From: Siderastrea radians
Taxonomy: Eukaryota > Cnidaria > Anthozoa > Scleractinia > Rhizangiidae
Assembly: GCA_964017195.1 (NCBI GenBank)
Contig: OZ024890.1
Span: 71,483,691 to 71,547,690, forward strand
Length of the DNA: 64,000 nt
Reading direction: 5' to 3'
Both the position numbers and the translations under genes were made by a program. A model generated the notes under the pieces. It was not told where the DNA came from and did no database searches. It worked only from the letters and a program-made list of their open reading frames with translations. Shown here piece by piece: positions 1-13,395 of this stretch. Position 1 is the stretch's first letter. Every line of letters starts with the position of its first letter.

Positions 1-1440
1 GCGCTTTTCTACACAATAAACTTTTTTTCTACTAGCCCCGAGGGATTTGCGTTATTATTAGGCCAGTGCGCAGCCTTGCGCAGCCTTGCGCAGTGAACAA
101 CACCTTTTTTAGCCTCTGGCAAGGCCAAAAATGGGGTTTTTTCGCTAAGGATCGCACATATCGCGCTTTTCTACACAATAAACTTTTTTTCTGATAGCCC
201 CGAGGGATTTGCGTTATTATTAGGCCAGCGCGCAGCCTTTCGCAGCCTTGCGCAGTGAACAACACCTTTTTTAGCCTCTGGGAACGCCAAAATGGGTTTT
301 TTTCGCTAGGGATCGCACATATCAAGCTTTTCTACACAATAAACTTTTTTTCTGATAGCCCCGAGCTATTTGCGTTTTTATTAGGCCAGTGGGCAGCCTT
401 GCTCAGCCTTGCGCAGTGAACAACACCTTTTTTAGCCTCTGGGAAGGCCAAAAATGGGATTTTTTCACTAAGGAGCGCACATATCGCGCTTTTCTACACA
501 ATAAACTTTTTTTTCGATAGCCCCGAGGGATTTGCGTTATTATTAGGCCAGTGCGCAGCCTTGCGCAGCCTTGCCCAGTGAACAACACCTTTTTTAGCCT
601 CTGGGAAGGCCAAAAATGGGGTGTTTTCGCTAAGGATCGCACATAACGCGCTTTTCTACACAATAAACTTTTTTTTCTGATAGCCCCGAGGGATTTGCGT
701 TATTATTAGGCCAGTTTGCAGCCTTGCGCAGTAGACAACACATTTTTTAGCCTCTGGGAAGGCCAAAAATGGGGTTTTTTCGCTAAGGATCGCACATATC
801 CCACTTTTCTACAGAAAAAAAATTTTTTTCTGGTAGCCCCGAGGAATTTACGTTATTATTAGGCCAGTGCGCAGCCTTGCGCAGCCTTGCGCAGTGAACA
901 ACACCTTTTTTAGCCTCTGGGAAGGCCAAAAATGGGGTTTTTTCGCTAAGGATCGCACATATCGCGCTTTTCTACACAATAAACTTTTTTTTCTGATAGC
1001 CCCGAGGGATTTGCGTTATTATTAGGCCTGTGCGCAGCCTTGCGCAGCCTTGCGCAGTGAACAACACCTTTTTTATCCTCTGGGAAGGCCAAAATTGGGG
1101 TTTTTTTGCTAAGGATCGCACATATCCCGCTTTTCTACACAATAAACTTTTTTTCTGATCGCCCCGAGGGATTTGCGTTATTATTAGGGCAGTGGGCAGC
1201 CTTGCACAGCCTTGCGCAGTGAACAACACCTTTTTTAGCCTCTGGGAAGGCCAAAAATGGGGTTTTTTCGCTAAGGATCGCACATATCGCGCTTTTCTAC
1301 ACAAAAAACTTTTTTTTCTGATAGCCCCGAGGGATTTGCGTTATTATTAGGCCAGTGCACAGCCTTGCACAGCCTTGCGCAGTGAACAACACCTTTTTTA
1401 GCTTCTGGGAAGGCCAAAAATGGGGTTTTTTCGCTACGGA
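1..1440 (+). repeat. Partial copy of the C higher-order block
   Basis: The monomer order and private variants match 21.54-23.15 kb (offset about 21,551). Shared markers in the same order are CTCTGGCAAGGCC, GGGAACGCCAAAATGGG, ATCAAGCTTTTC, TTTTTTCACTAAGGAGCGCAC, a GGGGTGTTTTCGC monomer, and a monomer with CTACAGAAAAAAA. About one monomer present in C near 22.9 kb is missing here at about 1.3 kb. The left end is cut by the window edge, so the true extent is unknown. Confidence 0.8.
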
Positions 1441-3537
1441 TCGCACATATCGCGCTTTTCTAGACAATAAACTTTTTTTCTGATAGCCCCGAGGGATTTG
1501 CGTTGTTATTAGGCCAGTGCGCAGCCTTGCGCAGCCTTCGCAGTGAACAACACCTTTTTTAGCTTCTGGGAAGGCCAAAAATGGGGTTTTTTCGCTAAGG
1601 ATCGCACATATCGCGCTTTTCTACACAATAAACTTTTTTTCTGATAGCCCCGAGGGATTTGCGTTGTTATTAGGCCAGTGCGCAGCCTTACCCAGCCTTC
1701 CGCAGTGAACAACACCTTTTTTAGCCTATGGAAAGGCCAAAAATGGGGTTTTTTCGCTAAGGATCGCACATATCGCGCTTTTCTACACAATAAACTTTTT
1801 TTCTGATAGCCCCGAGGGATTTGCATTATTATTGGGCCAGTGCGCAGCCTTGCGCAGTCAACAACACCTTTTTTAGCCTCTGGGAAGGCCAAAAGTGGGA
1901 TTTTTTCACTAAGGAGCGCACATATCGCGCTTTTCTACACAATAAACTTTTTTTCTGATAGCCCCGAGGGATTTGCGTTATTATTAGGCCAGTGCGCAGC
2001 CTTGCGCAGTGAACAACACCTTTTTTAGCCTCTGGGAAGGCCAAAAATGGGGTTTTTTCGCTAAGGATCGCAATTATCGCACTTTTCTACGCAATAAACC
2101 TTTTTTCTGATAGCCCCGATTGATTTGCGTTATTATCGGGCCAGTGTGCACAATTGCGCAGCCTTGCACAGTGAACAACACCTTTTTTAGCCTCTGGGAA
2201 GGCCAAAAATGGGGGTTTTTCCCTAAGGATCGCACATATCGCGCTTTTCTACACAATAAACGTTTTTTCTGATAGCCCCGAGGGATCTACGTTATTATTA
2301 GGGCAGTGTGCAGCCTTGAGCAGCCTTGCGCAGTGAACAACACCTTTTTTAGCCTCTGGGAAGGCATAAAATGGGGTTTTTTCGCTAGGGATCGCACATA
2401 TCGCGCTTTTCTACACAATAAACTTTTTTTCTGATAGCCCCAAGGGATTTGCGTTATTATTAGGCCAGTGCGCAGCCTTGCGCAGCCTTGCGCAGCCTTG
2501 CGCAGTGAACAACACCTTTTTTAGCCTCTGGGAAGGCCAAAAATGGGGTTTTTTCGCTAAGGATCGCACATATCGCGCTTTTCTACACAATAAACTTTTT
2601 TTCTGATAGCTGCGAGGGATTTGCGTTATTTTTAGGCCAGTGCGCAGCCTTGCGCAGCCTTGCGCAGTGAACAACACCTTTCTTAGCCTCTGGGAAGGCC
2701 AAAAATGGGGGTTTTTCCCTAAGGATCGCACATATCGCGCTTTTCTACACAATAACCTTTTTTTTCTGATAGCTCTGAGGGATTTGCATTATTATTGGGC
2801 CAGTGCGTAGCCTTGCGCAGACTTACGCAGTGAACAACACCTTTTTTAGACTCTGGGAAGGCCAAAAATGCGGTTTTTTCGCTAAGGATCGCACATATCG
2901 CGCTTTTCTACACAAAAAACTTTTTTTTCTGATAGCCCCGAGGGATTTGCGGTATTATTGGGCCAGTGCGCAGCCTTGCACAGCCTTGCGCAGTGAACAA
3001 CACCTTTTTTAGCCTCTGGGAAGGCCAAAAATGGGGTTTTTTCGCTAAGGATCGCACATATCGCGCTTTTCCACACAATAAACTTTTTTTTCTGATAGCC
3101 CCGAGGGATTTGCGTTATTATTGGGCCAGTGCCCAGCCTTGCAGAGCCTTGCGCAGTGAACAACACCTTTCTTAGCCTCTGGGAAGGCCAAAAATGGGAT
3201 TTTTTCACTAAGGAGCGCACATATCGCGCTTTTCTACACAATAAACTTTTTTTCTAATAGCCCCGAGGGATTTGCGTTATTATTAGGCCAGTGCGCAGCC
3301 TTGCGCAGTGAACAACACCTTTTTTAGGCTCTGCGAAGGCCAAAATGGGGGTGTTTTCGCTAAGGATCGCACATAACGCGCTTTTCTACACAACAAACTT
3401 TTTTTCTGATAGCCCTCAGGGATTTGCGTTATTATTAGGCCAGTGCGCAGCCTTGCGCAGTAAACAACACATTTTTTAGCCTCTGGGAAGGCCAAAAATG
3501 GGGTTTTTTCGCTAGGGATCGCACATATCGCGCTTTT

Positions 3538-3868
3538 CTACACAATAACCTTTTTTTTCTGATAGCCCCAAGGGATTTGCGTTATTATTAGGCCAGTGCG
3601 CAGCCTTGCTCAGCCTTTCGCAGTGAACAACACCTTTCTTTAGCCTCTGGGAAGGCCGGAAAGGGGTTTTTTTTGCTAAGGATCGCACATATCGCGCTTT
3701 TCTACACAATAAACTTTTTTTTCTAAAATCCCCGAGGGATTTGCGTTATTATTAGGCCAGTGCGCAACCTTGCGAAGCCTTGCGCAGTGAACAACACCTT
3801 TTTTAGCCTCTGGGAAGGCCAAAAATGGGGTTTTTTTGCTAAGGATCGCACATATGGCGCTTTTGTAC
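3538..3868 (+). repeat. Patch duplication, copy 1 (~330 bp)
   Basis: About two monomers with an unusual run of variants: ATAACC before the T tract, GCCCCAAGGG, CCTTTCTTTAGCC, GGCCGGAAAGGGG, TCTAAAATCCCCGAGGG, and a GGCGCTTTTGTACGC start. The same run recurs 1,965 bp downstream, while the monomers on either side do not match. Confidence 0.75.
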
Positions 3869-5502
3869 GCAATAAACTTTTTTTCTGATAGCCCCGAGGG
3901 ATCTACGTTATTATTAGGCCAGTGCACAGCCTTGAGCAGCCTTGCGCAGTGAACAACACCTTTTTTAGCCTCTGAGAAGGCATAAAATGGGGTTTTTTCG
4001 CTGGGGATCGCACATATCGCGCTTTTCTACACAATAAACTTTTTTTCTGATAGCCCCAAAGGAAATTTGCGTTATTATTAGGCCAGTGCGCAGCCTTGCG
4101 CAGCCTTGCGCAGCCTTGCGGAGTGAACAACACCTTTTTTAGCCTCTGGGAAGGCCAAAAATGGGGTTTTTTCGCTAAGGATCGCACATATCGCGCTTTT
4201 CTACACAATAAACTTTTTTTTCTGATAGCCCCCAGGGGATTTGCGTTAATTTTAGGCCAGTGCACAGCCTTGCGCAACCTTGCGCAGTGAACAACACCAT
4301 TTTTAGCCTCTGGGAAGGCCAAAAATGGGGTTTTTTCGCTAAGGATCGCACATATCGCGCTTTTCTACACAATAAACTTTTTTTTCTGATAGCCCCGAGG
4401 GATTTGAGTTATTATTAGGCCAGTGCGCAGCCTTGCGCAGCCTTGCGCAGTGAACAACACCTTTTTTAGCCTCTGGGAAGGCTAAAAATGGGGTTTTTTC
4501 GCTAAGGATCACACATATCGCGCTTTTCTACACAATAAACTTTTTTTCTGATAGGCGCGAGGGATTTGCGTTATTTTTAGGCCAGTGCGCAGCCTTGCAC
4601 AGCCTTGCGCAGTGAACAACACCTTTCTTAGCCTCTGGGAAGGCCAAAAATGGGGGTTTTTCGCTGGGGATCGCACATATCGCGCTTTTCTACACAATAA
4701 ACTTTTTTTTCTGATAGCCCCGAGGGATTTGCGTTATTATTAGGCCAGTGCGCAGCCTTGCGCAGCCTTGCGCAGCCTTGCGGAGTGAACAACACCTTTT
4801 TTAGCCTCTGGGAAGGCCAAAAATGGGGTTTCTTCGCTACGGATCGCAGATAACGCGCTTTTCTACACAATAAACTTTTTTTTCTGATAGCCCCGAGGGA
4901 TTTGCGTTATTATTAGGCCAGTGCGCAGCCTTGCGCAGCCTTGCGCAGAAAACAACACCTTTTTTAGCCTCTGGGAAGGCCAAAAATGGGCTTTTTTCGC
5001 TAAGGATCGCCCATAACGCGCTTTTCTACACAATAAACTTTTTTTCTGATAGCCCCGAGGGATTTGCGTTATTATTAGGAAAGTGTGCAGCCTTGCGCAG
5101 TGAACAACACCTTTTTTAGCCTCTGGAAAGGCCAAAAATGGGGTTTTTTCCCTAAGGATCGCTTATATCGCGCTTTTCTACAGAAAAACCTTTTTTTCTG
5201 ATAGCCCCGAGGGATTTGCGTCATTATTAGGCCAGTGCGCAGCCTTGCGCAGCCTTGAGCAGTGACAACACCCTTTTTAGCCTCTGGGAAGGCCAAAAAT
5301 TGGGTTTTTTCGCTAAGGATCGCACATATCGCGCTTTTCTACACAAAAAAAGTTTTTTTTCTGATAGCCCCGAGGGATTTGCGGTATTATTGGGCCAGTG
5401 CGCAGCCTTGCGCAGCCTTGCGCAGTGAACAACACCTTTTTTAGCCTCTGGGAAGGCCAAAAGTGGGGTTTTTTCGCTAAGGATCGCACATATCGCGCTT
5501 TT

Positions 5503-5833
5503 CTACACAATAACCTTTTTTTTCTGATAGCCCCAAGGGATTTGCGTTATTATTAGGCCAGTGCGCAGTCTTGCTCAGCCTTTCGCAGTGAACAACACCT
5601 TTCTTTAGCCTCTGGGAAGGCCGGAAAGGGGTTTTTTTTGCTAAGGATCGCACATATCGCGCTTTTCTACACAATAAACTTTTTTTTCTAAAATCCCCGA
5701 GGGATTTGCGTTATTATTAGGCCAGTGCGCAACCTTGCGAAGCCTTGCGCAGTGAACAACACCTTTTTTAGCCTCTGGGAAGGCCAAAAATGGGGTTTTT
5801 TTGCTAAGGATCGCACATATGGCGCTTTTGTAC
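5503..5833 (+). repeat. Patch duplication, copy 2 (~330 bp)
   Basis: Matches 3,538-3,868 variant for variant, apart from scattered changes such as GCAGTCTTGCTCAG for GCAGCCTTGCTCAG. The short, isolated match looks like gene conversion or a small insertion between non-adjacent monomers, not a full tandem duplication. Confidence 0.75.
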
Positions 5834-8139
5834 GCAATAAACTTTTTTTTCTGATAGCCCCGAGGGATTTGCGTTATTATTAGGCCAGTGCGTAGCCTTG
5901 CGCAGCCTTGCGCAGTGAACAACACCTTTTTTAGCCTCTGGGAAGTCCAAAAATGGGGTTTTTTCGCTAAGGATCGCACATATCGCGCTTTTCTACACAA
6001 TAACCTTTTTTTTCTGATAGCCCCGAGGGATTTGCGTTATTATTAGGCCATTGCGCAGCCTTGCGCAGTGAACAACACCTTTTTTAGCCTTTGGGAAGGC
6101 CAAAAATGGGGTTTTGTTGCTAAGGATCGCACATATCGCGCTTTTCTACACAATAAACTTTTTTTTCTGATAGCCCCGAGGGATTTGCGTCATTATTGGG
6201 CCAGTGCGCAGCCTTGCGCAGCCTTGTGCAGTGAACAACGCTTTTTTTAGCCTCTGGGAAGGCCAAAAATGGGTTTTTTTCACTAAGGATCGCATATATC
6301 GCGCTTTTCTACACAATAATCTATTTTTTCTGATAGCCCCGAGGGATTTGCGTTATTATTAGGCCAGTGCGCAGCCTTGCGCAGTGAACAACACCTTTCT
6401 TTAGCCTCTGGGAAGGCCAGAAAGGGGTTTTTTTTGCTAAGGATCGCACATATCGCGCTTTTCTACACAATCAACTTTTTTTTCTGATAGCCCCGAGGGA
6501 TGTGCGTTATTATTAGGCCAGTGCGCAGCCTTGCGAAGCCTTGCGCAGTGAGCAACACCTTTTTTAGCCTCTGGGAAGTCCAAAAATGGGGTTTTTTCGC
6601 TAAGGATCGCACATATCGCGCTTTTCTACACAATAAACTTTTTTTTTCTGATAGCCCTGAGGGATTTGCGTTATTATTAGGCCAATGCGCAGCCTTGCGC
6701 AGCTTTGCGCAGTGAAAACCACCCTTTTTAGCCTCTGGGAAGGCCAAAAATGGGGTTTTGTCGCTAAGGATCGCACATATCGCGCTTTTCTACACAATAA
6801 ACGTTTTCTTCTGATAGCCCCGAGGGATTTGCGTTATTATTGGGCCAGGGCGCAGCCTTGCGCAGCCTTGCGCAGTGAACAACCCCTTTTTTAGCCTCTG
6901 GGAAGGCCACAAATGGGGTTTTTTCGCTAAGGATCGCACATATCGCGCTTTTCTACACAATAAACTTTTTTCTGTTAGCCCCGAGGGATTTGCGTTATTT
7001 TTAGGCCAGTGCGCAGCCTTGCGCAGCCTTGCGCAGTGAACAACACCGTTTTTAGCCTCTGGGAAGGCCAAAAATGGGGTTTTCTCGCTAAGGATCGCAC
7101 ATATCGCGCTTTTCTACACAATAAACTTTTTTTTCTGATAGCCCCGAGGGATTTATTAGGCCAGCGGGAAGCCTTGCACAGCCTTGCGCAGTGAACAACA
7201 CCTTTGTTAGCCTCTGGGAAGGCCAAAAATGGGGTTTTTCGCTAAGGATCGCACATATCGCGCTTTTCTACACAATAAACTTTTTTTTCTGATAGCTCCG
7301 AGCGATTTGTGTTATTATTGGGCCAGTGCCCAGCCTTGCACAGCCTTGCGCAGTAAACAACACCTTTTTTAGCCTCTGGGAAGGCCAAAAATGGGGTTTT
7401 TTCGCTAAGGATCGCACATATCGCGCTTTTCTCCACAATAAACTTTTTTTTCTGATAGCCCCGAGGGATTTGCGTCATTATTAGGCCAGTGCGCAGCCTT
7501 GCGCAGCCTTGTGCAGTGAACAACGCCTTTTTTAGCCTCTGGGAAGGCTTAAAATGGGGTTTTTTCGCTAAGGATCGCATATATCGCCCTTTTCTACACA
7601 ATAAACTTTTTTTTCTGATAGCCCCGAGGGATTTGCGTTATTATTAGGCCAGTGCGCAGACTTGCGCAGCCTTGCGCAGTGAACAACACCTATCTTTAGC
7701 CTCTGGGAAGGCCAGAAAGGGGTTTTTTTTGCTAAGGATCGCACATATCGCGCTTTTCTACACAATAAACTTTTTTGTCTGATAGCCCCGAGGGAATTGC
7801 GTTATTATTAGGCCAGTGCGGAGCCTTGCGAAGCCTTGCGAAGTAAAACAACACCTTTTTTAGCCTCTGGGAAGGCCAAAAATGAGGTTTTTTCGCTAAT
7901 TATCGCACATATCGCGCTTTTCTACACAGTAAACTTTTTTTTCTGATATCCCCGAGGGATTTGCGTTATTATTAGTCCAGTGCGCAGCCTTGCGCAGCCT
8001 TGCGCAGTGAACAACACCTTTTTTAGCCTCTGGGAAGTCCAAAAATGGGGTTTTTTCGCTAAGGATCACACAAATCGCGCTTTTCAACATAATAAACTTT
8101 TTTTTCTGATAGCCCCGAGGGATTTGCGTTATTATTAGG

Positions 8140-9060
8140 CCATTGCGCAGCCTTGCGCAGCCTTGCGCAGTGAACAACACCTTTTTTAGCCTCTGGGAAG
8201 GCCAAAAATGGGGTTTTGTCGCTAAGGATCGCACATATGGCGCTTTTCTACACAATAAACTTTTTTTTCTGATAGCCCCGAGGGATTTGCGTTATTATTG
8301 GGCCAGGGCGCAGCCTTGCGCAGCCTTGCGCAGTGAACAACCCCTTTTTTTGCCTCTGGGAAGGCCAAAAATGGGGTTTGTTCGCTAAGGATCGCACATA
8401 TCGCGCTTTTCTACACAATAAACTTTTTTTTCTGATAGCCTCGAGGGATTTGCGTTATTATTAGGCCATTGCGCAGCCTTGCGCAGTGAACAACACCTTT
8501 TTTAGCCTCTGGGAAGGCCAAAAATGGGGTTTTGTCGCTAAGGATCGCACATATCGCGCTTTTCTACACAATAAACTTTTTTTTCTGATAGCCCCGAGGG
8601 ATTTGCGTTATTATTGGGCCAGGGCGCAGCCTTGCGCAGCCTTGCGCAGTGAACAACCCCTTTTTTCGCCTCTAGGAAGGCCAAAAATTTGGTTTGTTCG
8701 CTAAGGATCGCACATATCGCGCTTTTCTACACAATAAACTTTTTTTTCTGATAGCCCCGAGGGATTTGCGTTATTATTAGCCCAGTGGGCAGCCTTGCGC
8801 AGCCTTGCGCAGTGAACAACACCTTTTTTAGCCTCTGGGAAGGCCAAAAATGGGGTTTTGTCGCTAAGGATCGCACATATCGCGCTTTTCTACACAATAA
8901 ACTTTTTTTATTGATAGCCGCGAGGGATTTGCGTTATTATTGGGCCAGGGCGCAGCCTTGCGCAGCCTTGTGCAGTGAACAACCCCTTTTTTAGCCTCTG
9001 GGAAGGCCAAAAATGGGGTTTTTTCGCTAAGGATCGCACATATCGCGCTTTTCTACACAA
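8140..9060 (+). repeat. Dimeric higher-order stretch
   Basis: Two monomer types alternate here. One ends GGGGTTTTGTCGC; the next has TTGGGCCAGGGCGCAG and GAACAACCCC. The TTTTGTCGC marker sits at 8,214, 8,530 and 8,856, giving dimer periods of 316 and 326 bp, which differ by one 10-bp sub-repeat. The same type pair also occurs singly near 6.76 and 17.33 kb. Confidence 0.8.
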
Positions 9061-9847
9061 TAAACTTTTTTTTCTGATAGCCCCGAGGGATTTGCGTTAT
9101 TATTAGCCCAGTGGGCATCCTTGCGCAGCCTTGCGCAGTGAACAACACCTTTTTTAGCCTCTGGGAAGGCCACAAATGGGGTTTTTTCGCTAAGGATCGC
9201 ACATATCGCGCTTTTCTACACAATAAACTTTTTTCTGTTAGCTCCGAGGGATTTGCGTTATTATTAGGCCAGTGCGCAGCCTTGCGCAGCCTTGCACCGT
9301 GAACAACTCCTTTTTTAGCCTCTGGGAAGGCCAAAAATGGGGTTTTCTCGCTAAGGATCGCACATATCCCGCTTTTCTACACAATAAACTTTTTTTTCTG
9401 ATAGCCCCGAGGGATTTGCGTTATTATTGTGCCAGGACGCAGCCTTGCGCAGCCTTGGGCAGCCTTGCGCAGTGAACAACGCCTTTTTTAGCCTCTGGGA
9501 AGGCCACAAATGGGGTTTTTTCGCTAAGGATCGCACATATCGCGCTTTTGTACACAATAAACTTTTTTTTCTGATAGGCCCGAGGGATTTGCGTTATTAT
9601 TAGGCCAGTGGGCAGCCTTGCGCAGCCTTGCCCAGTGAACAACACCTTTTTTAGCTTCTGGGAAGCCCAAAAATGGGGTTTTTTCGTTAAGGATCGCACA
9701 TATCGCGCTTTTCTACACAATAAACTTTTTTTTCTGATAGCCCCGAGGGATTTGCGTTATTATTAGGCCAGTGCGCAGCCTTGTGCAGCCTTGCGCAGTG
9801 AACAACACCTTTTTTAGCCTCTGGGAACGCCAAAAATGGGGTTTTTT

Positions 9848-12290
9848 CGCTAAGGATCGCACATATCGCGCTTTTCTACACAATAAACTTTTTTTTCTGA
9901 TAGCCCCGAGGGATTTGCGTTATTATTAGCCCAGTGGGCAGCCTTGCGCAGCCTTGCGCAGTGAACAACACCTTTTTTAGCCTCTGGGAAGGCCACAAAT
10001 GGGGTTTTTTCGCTAAGGATCGCACATATCGCGCTTTTGTACACAATAAACTTTTTTTTCTGATAGCCCCGAGGGATTTGCGTTATTATTAGGGCAGTGG
10101 GCAGCCTTGCGCAGCCTTGCGCAGTGAACAACACCTTTCTTAGCCTCTGGAAAGGCCACAAATGGGGTTTTTTCGCTAAGGATCGCACATATCGCGCTTT
10201 TCTACACAATAAACTTTTTTTCTGTTAGCCCCGAGGGATTTGCGTTACTATTAGGCCAGTGCGCAGCCTTGCACAGCCTTGCCCAGTGAACAACACCTTT
10301 TTTAGCCCCTGGGAAGGCCAAAAATGGGGTTTTTTCGCTAAGGATCGCATATATCGCGCTTTTCTACACAATAAACTTTTTTTCTGATAGCCCCGAGGGA
10401 TTTGCGTTATTATTAGGCCAGCGCGCAGCCTTTCGCAGCCTTGCGCAGTGAACAACACCTTTTTTAGCCTCTGGGAACGCCAAAATGGGTTTTTTTCGCT
10501 AAGGATCGCACATAAAGCGCTTTTCTACACAATAAACTTTTTTTCTGATAGCCCCGAGGGATTTGCGTTATTATTCGGCCAGTGTGCAGCCTTGCGCAGC
10601 CTTGCGCAGTGAACAACACCTTTTTTAGCCTCTGGGAAGGCCAAAAATGGGGTTTTTTCGCTAAGGATCGCACATATCGCGCTTTTCTACACAATAAACT
10701 TTTTTTTCTGATCGCCCCGAGGGATTTGCGTTATTATTAGGGAATTGGGCAGCCTTGCACAGCCTTGCGCAGTGAACAACACCTTTTTTAGCCTCTGGGA
10801 AGGCCAAAAATGGGGTTTTTTCGCTAAGGATCGCACATATCGCGCTTTTCTACACAAAAAACTTTTTTTTCTGATAGCCCCGAGGGATTTGCGTTATTAT
10901 TAGGCCAGTGCGCAGCCTTGCGCAGCCTTGCGCAGTGAACAACACCTTTTTTACCCTCTGGGAAGGCCAAAAATAGGGTTTTTTCGCTAAGGATCGCACA
11001 TATCGCGCTTTTCTATACAGTAAACTTTTTTTTCTGATAGCCCCGAGGGATTTGCGTTATTATTGGGCCAGTGGGCAGCCTTGAGCAACCTTGCACAGTG
11101 AACAACACCTTTTTTAGCCTCTGGGAAGGCCAAAAATGGGGTTTTTTCGCTAAGGATCGCACATATCGCGCTTTTCTACACAATAAACCCTTTTTTCTGA
11201 TAGGACCGAGGGATTTGCGTTATTATTAGGCCAGTGCACAGCCTTGCACAGCCTTGCGCAGTGAACAACACCTTTTTTAGCTTCTGGGAAGGCCAAAAAT
11301 GGGGTTTTTTCGCTACGGATCGCACATATCGCGCTTTTCTACACAATAAACTTTTTTTTCTGATAGCCCCGAGGGATTTGCGTTATTATTAGGCCAGCGC
11401 GCAGCGTTGCGCAGCCTTGCGCAGAAAACAACACCTTTTTTAGCCTCTGGGAAGGCCAAAAATGGGGTTTTTTCGCTAAGGATCGCACATAACGCGCTTT
11501 TCTACACAATAAACTTTTTTTCTGATACCCCCGAGGGATTTGCGTTATTATTAGGAAAGTGCGCAGCCTTTCGCAGTGAACAACACCTTTTTTAGCCTCT
11601 GGGAAGGCCAAAAATGGGGTTTTTTCGCTAAGGATCGCACATATCGCGCTTTTCTACAGAAAAAACTTTTTTTTCCTGATAGCCCCGAGGGATTTGCGTC
11701 ATTATTAGGCCAGTGCGCAGCCTTGCGCAGCCTTGCGCAATGAACAACACCTTTTTGCGCCTCTGGGAAGGCCAAAAATGGGGTTTTTTCGCTAAGGATC
11801 GCACATATCGCGCTTTTCTACATAATAAACTTTTTTTTCTGATAGCCCCGAGGGATTTGCATTATTATTAGGCCAGTGCGCAGCCTTGCGCAGCCTTACG
11901 CAGTGAACAACACCCTTTTTAGCCTCTGGGAAGGCCAAAAATTGGGTTTTTTCGCTAAGGATCGCACATATCGCCCTTTTCTACAATAGAAAACTTTTTT
12001 GTCTGATAGCCCCGAGGGATTTGCGGTATTATTGGGCCAGTGCGCAGCCTTGCGCAGCCTTGCGCAGCGAACAACACCTTTTTTAGCCTCTAGGAAGGCC
12101 AAAAATGGGGTTTTTTCGCTAAGGATCGCACATATCGCGCTTTTCTACACAATGAACTTTTTTTTCTGATAGCCCCGAGGGATTTGCGTTATTATTGGGC
12201 CAGTGCCCACCCTTGCACAGCCTTGCGCAGTGAACAACACCTTTTTTAGCCTCTGGGAAGGCCAAAAATGGGGTTTTTTCGCTAAGGATC
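9848..12290 (+). repeat. Higher-order block D, copy 1
   Basis: About 15 monomers whose variant order recurs at 13,095-15,700. It opens with the TTAGCCCAGTGGGC / GCCACAAATGG / CTTTTGTACACAA cassette. Later markers are GGGAACGCC, GCAGAAAACAACACC, GTATTATTAGGAAAGTG-like monomers, AATGAACAACACC with TTTTTGCGCC, and CTACAATAGAAAAC. The offset to copy 2 grows from 3,247 to about 3,400 bp, so copies differ by about one monomer. Confidence 0.8.
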
Positions 12291-12443
12291 GCAAATATCG
12301 CGCTTTTCTACACAATAAACTTTTTTTTCTGATAGCCCCGAGGGATTTGCGTCATTATTAGGCCAGTGCGAAGCCTTGCGCACACTTGTGCAGTGAACAA
12401 CGCCTTTTTTAGCCTCTGGGAAGGCCAAAAATGGGGTTTTTTT

Positions 12444-13395
12444 GCTAAGGATCGCATATATCGCGCTTTTCTACACAATAAACTTGTTTTTCTGCTAGCC
12501 CCGAGGGATTTGCGTTATTATTAGGCCAGTGCGCAGCCTTCCGCAGCCTTGCCCAGTGAACAACACCTTTCTTTAGCCTCTGGGAAGGCCAGAAAAGGGT
12601 TTTTTTTGCTAAGGATTGCACATATCGCGCTTTTCTACACAATAAACTTTTTTTTCTGATAGCCCCGAGGGATTTGCGTTATTATTGGGCCAGTGCGCAG
12701 CCTTGTGAAGCCTTGCACAGTGAACAACACCTTTTTTAGCCTCTGGGAAGGCCAAAAATGGGGTTTTTTTGCTAAGGATCGCACATATCGCGCTTTTCTA
12801 CGCAATAAACTTTTTTTCTGATAGCCCCGAGGGATTTGCGTTATTATTAGGCCAGTGGGCAGCCTTGAGCAACCTTGCACAGTGAACAACACCTTTTTTA
12901 GCCTCTGGGAAGGCCAAAAATGGGGTTTTTTCGCTAAGGATCGCACATATCGCGCTTTTCTACACAATAAACTTTTTTTTCTGATAGCCCCGAGGGATTT
13001 GCGTTATTATTAGGCCAGTGCGCAGCCTTGCGCAGCCTTGCACAGTAAACAACACCTTTTTTAGCCTCTGGGAAAGCCAAAAATGGGGTTGTTTCGCTAA
13101 GGATCGCACATATCGCGGTTTTCTACACAATAAACTTTTTTTTCTGATAGCCCCGAGGGATTTGCGTTATTATTAGCCCAGTGGGCAGCCTTGCGCAGCC
13201 ATGCACAGTGAACAACACCTTTTTTAGCCTCTGGGAAGGCCACAAATGGGGTTTTTTCGCTAAGGATCGCACATATCGCGCTTTTGTACACAATAAACTT
13301 TTTTTTCTGATAGCCGCGAGGGATTTGCGTTATTATTAGGGCAGTGGGCAGCCTTGCGCAGCCTTGCGCAGTGAACAACACCTTTTTTAGCCTCT
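12444..13395 (+). repeat. Block E, copy 1 (~0.95 kb)
   Basis: About six monomers starting at GCTAAGGATCGCATATAT. They include a CCTTTCTTTAGCC monomer with AAGGATTGCAC, a CTTGTGAAGCC monomer and a GTGGGCAGCCTTGAGCAACC monomer. The same order recurs at a constant offset of 5,859 bp. It overlaps the junction between the D copies. Confidence 0.75.
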
